Assembly (NCBI GenBank): GCA_049698775.1
Contig: JBAVYM010000075.1
Coordinates: 1-19,943 of the forward strand
Direction: 5' to 3'
DNA: 19,943 nucleotides
Source of the DNA: REEB76 sp049698775
GTDB taxonomy: Bacteria > Pseudomonadota > Gammaproteobacteria > Natronospirales > REEB76
A program made the translations under genes and the position numbers. The notes beneath the pieces were generated by a model. The model searched no databases. It was given only the letters and a program-made list of their open reading frames with translations, and was not told where the DNA came from. Below are positions 7,035 through 14,265 of this stretch, one piece after another. How positions within the stretch are numbered: position 1 is the stretch's first letter; every line of letters starts with the position of its first letter.

Positions 7035-8219
7035 TTAGTGCATCAGTCGCGCCATTACTTGCGCCAGCACATCCAGCAAACGATCCACCTGCTGCTCACT
7101 ATGCGCCGCCGTCAGTGTCAGGCGCAGGCGCGCACTGCCGGCCGGCACCGTGGGCGGCCGGATGGCAATTGCCAGAATGCCGTGGCCACGCAGGGTATCT
7201 GAAATCTCCAGTGCACGACGGCTGTCGCCGATCACAAGCGGCTGGATGGCGGTTTGCGAATCCATGAGCGGCAGTGCGAGTTGCGCCGCACCGGACCGGA
7301 AGCGCGCAATGAGTGCATGCAGTTTTTCGCGCCGCCAGTTCTCCGCCTGCACCAGCCCGAGAGCAACGCGCGTGGCTTCGGCCAAGGCCGCCGGCATGGC
7401 AGTGGTATATATATAGGTACGGGCATACTGGATCAGGGTTTCAATGAGCGCCTCGCTGCCCGCCACGAAGGCGCCGAAGCTGCCGAGCGCCTTGCCGAGC
7501 GTCGCCATCAGCACTGGCACCTCATTTATACCCAGACCGAAATGTTCAAGCGTGCCGCGGCCGTGACTGCCCAGCACGCCAAAGCCGTGGGCATCGTCCA
7601 CCATCAAAAATGCGTCCGCCGCTTGCGTGACACGCACCAGTTCGGGCAACGGCGCCACATCGCCATCCATGCTGAACACGCCGTCAGTCATGACCAGCTT
7701 ACGTCTGGCCGGAACTGCAAGCTGCCGTTGCAGCGCGTTCATATCGGCGTGTGCGTAGCGGCTGAGCCGTGCCCCGCACAAAAGTCCCGCGTCCAGCAGC
7801 GAGGCGTGATTCAAGCGATCCTCTATCACCCGGTCGCTGCGGCCGAGCAGTGCGCCGGCGATACCCAGGTTCGCCATGTAGCCGGTGGAAAACAGCAGCG
7901 CACGCGGCCGTTGCACGAACTCCGCCAGCTCCTCCTCAAGCGCGTGGTGCGCGCGCGTGTGGCCAGTGACCAGATGGGACGCGCCGCTGCCCACGCCATA
8001 TTCATCCACCGCGCGCTTGGCCGCTTCGCGCAACGCGGGATGGCCGGCGAGGCCGAGATAATCGTTGCTGGAAAAATTCAGGCAGCGCGCGCCATCCACC
8101 GTGATTTCCGCACCCTGGGGTCCGTCAATCAGCCGGCACAGACGATACAGCGACTGGGCTTTCAGCGACTCCAGATCACCTTGGAGCAAAGCATCAAGTC
8201 GCCGCGCGGCGTTGCTCAT
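7035..8219 (-). CDS. bioF: 8-amino-7-oxononanoate synthase
   Basis: A 394-residue PLP enzyme of the alpha-oxoamine synthase family, condensing pimeloyl-ACP (or -CoA) with L-alanine in the cytoplasm. The PLP-binding lysine is Lys243 in TLGKALGSFG. Asp208 and His211 in VDDAHGFG bind the cofactor ring. SNDYLGLAGHP (51-61) and SGASHLVTGH (78-87) are typical family blocks. Length matches the family (about 385-400). The start overlaps the end of bioB by 26 bases, with GGAA ahead of the ATG. All key residues are present. Confidence 0.95.
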   Translation of the reverse strand: MSNAARRLDALLQGDLESLKAQSLYRLCRLIDGPQGAEITVDGARCLNFSSNDYLGLAGHPALREAAKRAVDEYGVGSGASHLVTGHTRAHHALEEELAEFVQRPRALLFSTGYMANLGIAGALLGRSDRVIEDRLNHASLLDAGLLCGARLSRYAHADMNALQRQLAVPARRKLVMTDGVFSMDGDVAPLPELVRVTQAADAFLMVDDAHGFGVLGSHGRGTLEHFGLGINEVPVLMATLGKALGSFGAFVAGSEALIETLIQYARTYIYTTAMPAALAEATRVALGLVQAENWRREKLHALIARFRSGAAQLALPLMDSQTAIQPLVIGDSRRALEISDTLRGHGILAIAIRPPTVPAGSARLRLTLTAAHSEQQVDRLLDVLAQVMARLMH

Positions 8220-9237
8220 GCTGTTCCGCGGCAGTCATGGCGGGCGAGTGGTGCTCATCCTGCTTGCAAGGCTCCGCGTGAATCCCAAGGCGGGCAAACA
8301 GGTGGCGGTCCGCATCCTGCTCCGGGTTTTCCGTGGTCAGCAATTTCTCGCCGTAGAAAATCGAGTTCGCGCCGGCGAAAAACGCCAGCGCCTGCATTTC
8401 ATCGCTCATCGCGGCGCGCCCGGCGGACAGGCGTACATGCGCTTTCGGCATGAGGATAACTGCCACGCCGATGACGCGGATGAAATCGAAAGGGTCCACA
8501 CTCTCGTGGCCGTAGAGCGGTGTGCCTTCCACCTGCACCAGTCGGTTGATGGGCACGCTCTCGGGATGTTCCGGCAAGGTCGCGAGCGTGTGCAGCATGG
8601 CGGCGCGATCCGCGACGCTCTCGCCCATGCCGATGATGCCACCGCAGCACACGTGCATGCCTGCTGCACGCACGTGCGCGAGCGTATCCAGCCGATCCTG
8701 GAAACAGCGCGTAGTGATGATTTCCCGGTAATACGCTTCGGAGGTGTCAATGTTGTGATTGTAGAAATCGAGTCCGGCGTCAGCCAGCCGCTGCGCTTGC
8801 ACGGCGCTCAACATGCCAAGCGTGGCGCAGGTTTCCATGCCCAGCACGCGCACAGCCTTGATCATCTCGATGATCTGATCCAGATCCTTGTCTTTCGGAT
8901 TGCGGTAGGCGGCGCCCATGCAAAAGCGCGTGGCACCGCTGTCGCGCGCGCGTTGCGCCTGCGCCACCACATCCTCCACGTCCATGAGCTTTTCGGCCTT
9001 GAGGCCGGTGTGGTAGCGCGCGCTCTGGGGGCAGTATTTGCAATCCTCGGGGCAGGCGCCGGTCTTGATGGACAGGAGCGTGGAAACCTGCACCGCGTTG
9101 GGATCGAAATGCCGCCGGTGCAGCGTGTGGGCGCGAAACAAGAGATCGTTGAATGGCAGCGCGAACAGGGCGTGAACTTCAGCCAGCGTCCAGTCGTGGC
9201 GAATATCCGGGTCAGCGGGAACATTCAATGCGCGCAT
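8194..9237 (-). CDS. bioB: biotin synthase
   Basis: A 347-residue radical SAM enzyme that inserts sulfur into dethiobiotin. ACPEDCKYCPQS carries the radical SAM CxxxCxxC motif (Cys62, Cys66, Cys69) for the 4Fe-4S cluster. Cys106, Cys137 and Cys197, with the arginine of HVRLSAGR, match the ligands of the sacrificial 2Fe-2S cluster. YNHNIDTS (159-166) is the family signature. The length is as expected. It is the first gene of the minus-strand bio operon, with the promoter in the gap to comF. Biotin operons are often repressed by BirA, but I could not find a convincing BirA operator. Confidence 0.96.
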   Translation of the reverse strand: MRALNVPADPDIRHDWTLAEVHALFALPFNDLLFRAHTLHRRHFDPNAVQVSTLLSIKTGACPEDCKYCPQSARYHTGLKAEKLMDVEDVVAQAQRARDSGATRFCMGAAYRNPKDKDLDQIIEMIKAVRVLGMETCATLGMLSAVQAQRLADAGLDFYNHNIDTSEAYYREIITTRCFQDRLDTLAHVRAAGMHVCCGGIIGMGESVADRAAMLHTLATLPEHPESVPINRLVQVEGTPLYGHESVDPFDFIRVIGVAVILMPKAHVRLSAGRAAMSDEMQALAFFAGANSIFYGEKLLTTENPEQDADRHLFARLGIHAEPCKQDEHHSPAMTAAEQHEQRRAAT

Positions 9238-9268
9238 GGCGGGCCTCGGGTGAGCATGGCATGATGAC

Positions 9269-9288
9269 GAGGCGCCTCCCGGCGCCGG
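9269..9288 (-). promoter_or_regulatory. paired palindromes in the bioB leader
   Basis: Two perfect 10-base palindromes lie side by side: GAGGCGCCTC (9269-9278) and CCGGCGCCGG (9279-9288). Together they also form a hairpin GGCGCC-TCCC-GGCGCC (9271-9286). The element falls in the predicted 5' leader of bioB, just downstream of the -10 box. It may be an operator or leader hairpin. Confidence 0.35.
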
Positions 9289-9297
9289 TATGGGCGC

Positions 9298-9325
9298 AGT
9301 GTAACGGTGGGAGGTTTGCTGTCAA
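9298..9325 (-). promoter_or_regulatory. sigma70-like promoter of the bio operon
   Basis: On the minus strand, TTGACA (9325-9320) and TACACT (9303-9298) are separated by 16 bases. The -35 is perfect and the -10 matches TATAAT at four of six positions. Transcription would start near 9291 and give a leader of about 54 bases. It lies in the gap shared with the divergent comF. Confidence 0.5.
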
Positions 9326-9340
9326 CTTGGAGGACCATGG

Positions 9341-10054
9341 ATGGTTTACCGCTGGCTGAAACAGGCGCATGCAAAACTTTACCCACCTGTCTGCCTGCTT
9401 TGCGGGCAACCCAGCCACAGCACGCGTGAACTGTGCGCCGCCTGCTCCCGGGATCTGTCCTGGAACCGGCATGCCTGTGAACGTTGTGCCGCGCCCTTGC
9501 CGGAGGCCGCACCCAACTCCTGGTGCGGGCACTGTCTGAAATCTGCGCCTGTCTGGGACCATGCCGCGAGCCCGTTACTTTACGCCTGGCCACTCGACCG
9601 ATTGTTGCAGCGCTTCAAATTCAACGGCGATCTCGCCACCGGCCGCTTGCTGGGCGAGCTGTTGGCGGATTATCTGGCCGCCGGCGGAACCGCAAAACCC
9701 GATCTGCTGATTCCCGTGCCCTTGCATTCGGCGCGTCTGCGGGAACGCGGTTTCAACCAGGCGCTGGAGTTGGCTCGGCCGGTGAGCCGGCGCCTGCGTC
9801 TGCCGGTCGCGAACGACGTGTGTGTGCGCAGCAAGAACACGGCCGTGCAGTCCAGGCTCGATGCAGTCGAACGCCATCGCAATCTGCGCAATGCCTTCAC
9901 AAGCCGCAGTTCGCTGGCCGGCGCACAGGTCGCCATCCTGGATGATGTGGTGACCACTGGCGCCACGGTCGCCGCGCTCAGCGAGACGCTGAAGCAAGCG
10001 GGTGCGGCGACGATTGAAGTGTGGAGCCTGGCGCGCGCCGCCCATTCGAGCTGA
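9341..10054 (+). CDS. comF: ComF-family phosphoribosyltransferase-like protein
   Basis: A 237-residue protein. The N-terminal part has four Cys pairs: CLLC (18/21), CAAC (32/35), CERC (46/49) and CGHC (62/65), a likely zinc-binding region. The C-terminal part is a type I phosphoribosyltransferase fold with the PRPP motif VAILDDVVTTGAT (197-209). This is the ComF/GntX architecture; members are linked to DNA uptake and use of external DNA, though the biochemical reaction is unsettled. The ATG at 9341 has GGAGGA six bases upstream; the ATG at 9337 is out of frame. comF divergent from bioB is a common gammaproteobacterial arrangement. Confidence 0.9.
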   Translation: MVYRWLKQAHAKLYPPVCLLCGQPSHSTRELCAACSRDLSWNRHACERCAAPLPEAAPNSWCGHCLKSAPVWDHAASPLLYAWPLDRLLQRFKFNGDLATGRLLGELLADYLAAGGTAKPDLLIPVPLHSARLRERGFNQALELARPVSRRLRLPVANDVCVRSKNTAVQSRLDAVERHRNLRNAFTSRSSLAGAQVAILDDVVTTGATVAALSETLKQAGAATIEVWSLARAAHSS

Positions 10055-10088
10055 AATAGCGCCGCGCTGGCGCCTGACGAGCCTGCGA

Positions 10089-10118
10089 TTGTCAAAACCG
10101 TGGACGGCGTACCATACT
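10089..10118 (+). promoter_or_regulatory. weak candidate promoter for the c-di-GMP gene pair
   Basis: TTGTCA (10089-10094), 18-base spacer, CATACT (10113-10118), about 40 bases upstream of the GTG start of the HD-GYP gene. Both boxes are imperfect. Confidence 0.25.
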
Positions 10119-10160
10119 GTCCAGGCCGGTTTGCCACCCGGAGAATTGCAGAGGGGCAAG

Positions 10161-11432
10161 GTGGAAATACAAAAACAACTGAAAGTGAATACCGCCGATC
10201 TCGAGATCGGCATGTATGTGGCGCGCCTGGATCGCCCGTGGACCGAGACCCCGTTCCTGTTCCAGGGTTTCTTCATCCGCAATCAGGATGAAATCGAGGA
10301 ACTGCGCCATCACTGCCAATATGTCTATATAGACCTGGAACAGAACCGCCAGGATGTGACCCACACCAGAACCGGCGTCGGCCAGGAAAATCGCACCATC
10401 ACGCAGGTCACCAGCCTGCACTACCCTAAACCGCGCGCCGCTCCCAGCAACCGCAATCGCAATCGCACGGTATATGCGAACTCGCAACCGGTGGAAAAGG
10501 AATTGACGGTTGCGCAGAACGTCTATACCGAGGCGAATCGCGCTATGCACGAGATCATCAGCAAGCTGGAGATCGAGGGCCGGCTGGACGTACAACTGGC
10601 CAAGGAAACCGTCGAGCCGATGGTGGAAAGCGTACTGCGCAACCCGGATGCCATGATCTGGCTGTCGCGCATGAAGAAGCACAACTCCTACATGTATCAC
10701 CACTCGGTGGGCGCGGCCATTTGGGGCACCGCATTTTCCCGGCATCTCGGCCTCGACAAAGCAACCATCTGTGAAATCGCGCTCGGTTGCATGTTGTTCG
10801 ACGTGGGCAAAACCAAATTGCCGCACGCCTTGCTTATCAAAGCCGAAAAACTCACGGATACCGAGTGGCACGTCATGCGCAATCACGTGGATTACAGCGT
10901 CAATCTGCTGGAAGGCACCAGCGGCATCACCGAACGCATCCTCTCCATGGTGCGCAGCCATCATGAACGCTATGACGGCAGCGGTTATCCCGACAAACTC
11001 AAGGGCAACCAGATCCCGACCTTGGCGAAAATCGCGGCCATGGCGGATTGCTACGACGCCATCACCAGTCCTCGTCCCTACAGCAAGATGCGCTCGCCCT
11101 ACGAAGCGGTGCGCGAAATCTATGGCTGGCGCGGCACCCTGTTCCAGCCGGAAGTGGTGGAGCAGTTCATGCAGGTGGTCGGCGTGTTCCCCACCGGCTC
11201 GCTGGTGGAACTCAACACCGGTGCCGTGGCCGTGGTCATCTCGCAAAACGAGACGCGCCGGCTCAAGCCGCGTGTCATGCTGATCCTGAATGAAAAGAAA
11301 CAACGCCTGCCGCAATTCAATACCGTGGACTTGCTGTTCGACACGCATCTCAAAGGCGCCGACAAACTCTGGATTGAAAAATGTCTGGAGTCCGGCGCCT
11401 ATGACATCAATCCCGAAGAGCTTTATCTGTGA
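10161..11432 (+). CDS. DUF3391 / HD-GYP domain protein with altered HD motif
   Basis: A 424-residue cytoplasmic protein. The N-terminal part (about 1-140; KVNTADLEIGMYVARLDRPW) matches DUF3391, the domain in front of many HD-GYP phosphodiesterases. The HD-GYP domain follows from about residue 170. HHSVG (180-184), NHVDYS (241-246), HHERYDGSGYP (267-277) and MADCYDA are all present. The central HD motif, normally LHDIGK, is LFDVGK: Phe213 replaces the metal-binding histidine, while Asp214 stays. Cyclic-di-GMP hydrolysis may be altered or lost. The GTG at 10161 is preferred, with GAGGGG just upstream; an upstream in-frame ATG at 10002 lies inside comF. The next gene, 24 bases on, is a GGDEF-EAL protein, so both belong to one c-di-GMP module. 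Confidence 0.85.
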   Translation: MEIQKQLKVNTADLEIGMYVARLDRPWTETPFLFQGFFIRNQDEIEELRHHCQYVYIDLEQNRQDVTHTRTGVGQENRTITQVTSLHYPKPRAAPSNRNRNRTVYANSQPVEKELTVAQNVYTEANRAMHEIISKLEIEGRLDVQLAKETVEPMVESVLRNPDAMIWLSRMKKHNSYMYHHSVGAAIWGTAFSRHLGLDKATICEIALGCMLFDVGKTKLPHALLIKAEKLTDTEWHVMRNHVDYSVNLLEGTSGITERILSMVRSHHERYDGSGYPDKLKGNQIPTLAKIAAMADCYDAITSPRPYSKMRSPYEAVREIYGWRGTLFQPEVVEQFMQVVGVFPTGSLVELNTGAVAVVISQNETRRLKPRVMLILNEKKQRLPQFNTVDLLFDTHLKGADKLWIEKCLESGAYDINPEELYL

Positions 11433-11455
11433 CGCCGCTCCACAGTTGGTCTTGA

Positions 11456-12745
11456 ATGTCAGACAAAATCCTCTCGCTGCGGCCGAATCGCTCTTCGCTG
11501 ATGCGTTATCTGGACAGTTACATCCAGCGCGCACAGACCAGCGGCAAGCAAATAGCGCTGCTGGTGGTGCAGATCAAACGTGGGCAGGAATTCGGTGCGC
11601 TGTTCGGCTACCGGGTCATCGAGGAATTGATGGAACGCTTCGCCGAGCGCTTGGATGAGGCCTGCCGGAATGATGACCGCATCATGCGAGCCGGCGACTA
11701 CGAGTACGCGCTGATCCTGCCGGACATCATGAACGAGGGTCATGCCATCCTGGCGGCCAACAAGATCCTGCGCACTCTGTCGGCCCCGTTTGAAATCGGC
11801 GGGCAAGTGATTTCCATGGGCGCTAACATGGGTATCGCGTTGTTCCCGGATCACGCCGGCAAGTCCGACCTGCTGCTGCAGCGCGCGGAGCTGGCGCTCT
11901 CAGACGCCGCACGCAACGATGCTCCTTATCTGATGTACACCGACGCCACCCCGGAAAAATTGGCCGGCGCTTGGGAACTGGAAAGCGAATTGGATACGGC
12001 GCTGGACAATGGCGAGCTGGAAATCTACTACCAGGCGAAAATCAATCTGCGCGGCGGACTGCTGGCCGGCGCCGAGGCGCTGCTGCGCTGGCGCAGCCCC
12101 AAGCGCGGCATTGTGCCGCCCAACGTGTTCATCCCCATCGCCACCCGCACCGGTCAAATCGGCGAACTGACCTGGGCGGCCATCAACATGGCGCTGCAAC
12201 ACGCCGCCGTCTGGCCCACGCGCTTCGGACCGCTGTCGCTGGCGGTCAATATCGCGCCGTCGCTGCTGGAGGACGCAAGCCTGGTGAGCCGCGTGGCGGA
12301 TGCCATGGGCGTGTGGGGTGCCAAACCCAATCGCCTAATCCTGGAGATCACCGAGACCGCAGTGATGAGCAATCCCGACAAGAGCTTCGAGACCATCCGC
12401 GGGCTGAAGGACAAGGGCATTTCGGTATCCATTGACGATTTCGGCACTGGCTATTCATCGCTGGCCAATTTCAAAAGCATCCCGGCTTCGGAACTCAAGA
12501 TAGACAAGAGTTTCGTGTTCAACATGCTGCAGAACAAGGCGGATGCCAACATCGTGCGCACCGTCATCGGCCTGGCGCAAGCCTTCGATTTGCAGGTGGC
12601 GGCAGAAGGCGTGGAAAACATGGAGACGCTGCGTACACTGGCGGCGCTGCAGTGCAATTACGCCCAAGGCTATTACATCAGCCAGCCGGTGCCGGCCAAC
12701 GCATTCGTGCAATTCATCAACGAATATACGCCGCCGGTGTTCTGA
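11456..12745 (+). CDS. GGDEF-EAL protein, probable c-di-GMP phosphodiesterase
   Basis: A 429-residue soluble protein with no membrane segment. The N-terminal half (about 1-165) is a GGDEF domain whose signature is GDYEY (80-84) in place of GGDEF, so cyclase activity is unlikely. The EAL domain (about 175-425) has the catalytic set: Glu207 (EAL), Asn265, Glu297 (LEITE), Asp327-Asp328 (DDFGTGYSS), Lys348 (KIDKS), Glu384 (AAEGVEN) and Gln404 (QGYY). It should hydrolyse c-di-GMP to pGpG, possibly with the GGDEF domain as a GTP-sensing regulator. No strong ribosome binding site precedes the ATG; it starts 24 bases after the HD-GYP gene and is probably cotranscribed. Confidence 0.9.
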   Translation: MSDKILSLRPNRSSLMRYLDSYIQRAQTSGKQIALLVVQIKRGQEFGALFGYRVIEELMERFAERLDEACRNDDRIMRAGDYEYALILPDIMNEGHAILAANKILRTLSAPFEIGGQVISMGANMGIALFPDHAGKSDLLLQRAELALSDAARNDAPYLMYTDATPEKLAGAWELESELDTALDNGELEIYYQAKINLRGGLLAGAEALLRWRSPKRGIVPPNVFIPIATRTGQIGELTWAAINMALQHAAVWPTRFGPLSLAVNIAPSLLEDASLVSRVADAMGVWGAKPNRLILEITETAVMSNPDKSFETIRGLKDKGISVSIDDFGTGYSSLANFKSIPASELKIDKSFVFNMLQNKADANIVRTVIGLAQAFDLQVAAEGVENMETLRTLAALQCNYAQGYYISQPVPANAFVQFINEYTPPVF

Positions 12746-12754
12746 ACGCGGGAC

Positions 12755-13693
12755 TTAAAAGCCGGCGCTGAACGTGTAATGCAGCAGGATACCGGCGAAC
12801 ACCGCGGCGCCTAACCAGTTGTTGTTCATGAAGGCGAGAAAACAACGCTGCGGATTACGCCGGCGGATGAGCACCTGCTGGTAAATTGAAAACAGCAACG
12901 CGAACGCGAGACCCACGTAATACACCGCGCTCATCCCGGTCCGGTAACCCACCAGCGCCAGGTCCGCGAGCAACAATACCTGGAGGACAGCGATGATCGC
13001 GCGGTCCAGATCGCCGAACAGAATCGCGGTGGACTTCACTCCGATGCGCAGGTCATCGCGCCGGTCCACCATGGCATACATGGTGTCGTACACCGTGGAC
13101 CAGATGATGTTCGCGATAAAGATGAGCCAAGCGACTGTCGGCACACTGCCGGTGACCGCCGCATACGCCATGGGAATACCCCAGCCGAACGCCATGCCGA
13201 GATACGGCTGTGGCAAATACGTGTAGCGTTTCATGAACGGATAGGTCAATACCAGCACCGCACCGATGACCGCCAGTTCCAGCGTCAGCCGGTTCAGCAA
13301 CAGCACCAGCCCCAGCGCGATGAGACACAGAATCACGAACAGCACCAGAGCTTCCCAAACGTTCACTTCGCGGGTGGCGAGCGGCCGGTCGTGGGTGCGG
13401 TGCACGTGTGGATCGAAATTACGATCTGCAAAATCGTTCATGATGCAGCCAGCCGAACGCATCACGAACACGCCGAGCACGAAAATCGTAAACAGTTTCG
13501 GCGTGGGATGACCGTCGCTCGCCAGCCACAGCGCCCACAGCGTGGGCCACAGCAGCAGGAAACTGCCGATGGGCCGGTGCAGACGCATGAGCCGCAGATA
13601 GGCCCAGGCGCGCCGCCCCGCAAATGGCAACCATTGCCGCACCAGCCGGCTGTACCGCAGCTTCCGCCACACAGGTCGCAACCGCGGATCCAT
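12755..13693 (-). CDS. ubiA: 4-hydroxybenzoate polyprenyltransferase
   Basis: A 312-residue membrane prenyltransferase of ubiquinone synthesis, attaching the isoprenoid tail to 4-hydroxybenzoate. HRPIGSFLLLWPTLWALW is the family N-terminal block. The two aspartate-rich motifs are NDFADRNFD (86-94) and DTMYAMVDRRDD (203-214), which bind the magnesium-diphosphate. About eight or nine hydrophobic helices follow the UbiA pattern. The ATG at 13693 is chosen because it overlaps the ubiC stop as TGATG; an ATG at 13720 would add nine residues inside ubiC and has no ribosome binding site. It converges on the GGDEF-EAL gene with only nine bases between them. Confidence 0.93.
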   Translation of the reverse strand: MDPRLRPVWRKLRYSRLVRQWLPFAGRRAWAYLRLMRLHRPIGSFLLLWPTLWALWLASDGHPTPKLFTIFVLGVFVMRSAGCIMNDFADRNFDPHVHRTHDRPLATREVNVWEALVLFVILCLIALGLVLLLNRLTLELAVIGAVLVLTYPFMKRYTYLPQPYLGMAFGWGIPMAYAAVTGSVPTVAWLIFIANIIWSTVYDTMYAMVDRRDDLRIGVKSTAILFGDLDRAIIAVLQVLLLADLALVGYRTGMSAVYYVGLAFALLFSIYQQVLIRRRNPQRCFLAFMNNNWLGAAVFAGILLHYTFSAGF

Positions 13694-14235
13694 CAATTGC
13701 CCGTCCCGCTCAGAAAACATTCATAAATGAGCAAACGGCCGCCGCGCACCGTGAGCACCGAACGCCGCGCCCATAAAAATTCCGGTCGCCGCGCCATGCC
13801 TTTGATTGCCGCCTGATACAGCGGCTGCGTCTCATCCAGCCGCGCGGCTTCAATGGGCGTACGGTGTGTACCCGCTTCGGCGAACACGCGTTCACCCAGT
13901 GGCTGCGTGCCGAGTTTGTCCAGCCAGCGGCCGCCCTCTGCCGGCGCCAGCGTGCGCGCAAAAACCCACGGTATGTCACCGCACAGATACACCTCGCGTA
14001 CCCGTGTCATGCTGCTTGGCGTCACTTGCAAAAGCCGTGCGTCCTCGTCGTTCAATTGCGCGTTGCCTTCGTGCACGACTTGCACATGGAATGTGTCGCC
14101 CACAGTCGCACGCAATTTTTCCGTGAGTGAGCCGGCATGAACAATCCATGGCCACAATGCCTTTGGTCGCTGCTCCGCGGTCCAGCTGTCCGGGGGTTTC
14201 CAGAAACCGGTTTGATCGCTGGCTATTGGTGGCAT
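13693..14235 (-). CDS. ubiC: chorismate pyruvate-lyase
   Basis: A 180-residue cytoplasmic enzyme that converts chorismate to 4-hydroxybenzoate and pyruvate, the first committed step to ubiquinone. By comparison with E. coli UbiC, Arg80 (RVREVYLC), Leu113 (QPLGERVF) and Glu172 (IYECFL) occupy the active-site positions. Length is slightly above the E. coli protein. It sits 30 bases after recG and overlaps ubiA by one base, so its product is passed to the next enzyme in the pathway. The ATG at 14235 has only a weak ribosome binding site. Confidence 0.88.
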   Translation of the reverse strand: MPPIASDQTGFWKPPDSWTAEQRPKALWPWIVHAGSLTEKLRATVGDTFHVQVVHEGNAQLNDEDARLLQVTPSSMTRVREVYLCGDIPWVFARTLAPAEGGRWLDKLGTQPLGERVFAEAGTHRTPIEAARLDETQPLYQAAIKGMARRPEFLWARRSVLTVRGGRLLIYECFLSGTGN

Positions 14236-14265
14236 GGATACCAGTCGTGATGCGCGGGGTTGGTC

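Noticed and set aside
7254..8453. 399-codon open frame on the plus strand opposite bioF and the end of bioB
   Set aside because: Antisense shadow of two well-supported enzymes.
9301..9350. BirA operator between bioB and comF
   Set aside because: The GGTTT stretches at 9313 and 9344 are in the same orientation and do not form the expected inverted repeat.
10092..11534. 480-codon open frame on the minus strand across the HD-GYP gene
   Set aside because: It lies opposite a gene with clear domain motifs, its translation is rich in His, Gln and Arg as expected of an antisense shadow in GC-rich DNA, and it has no recognisable domain.
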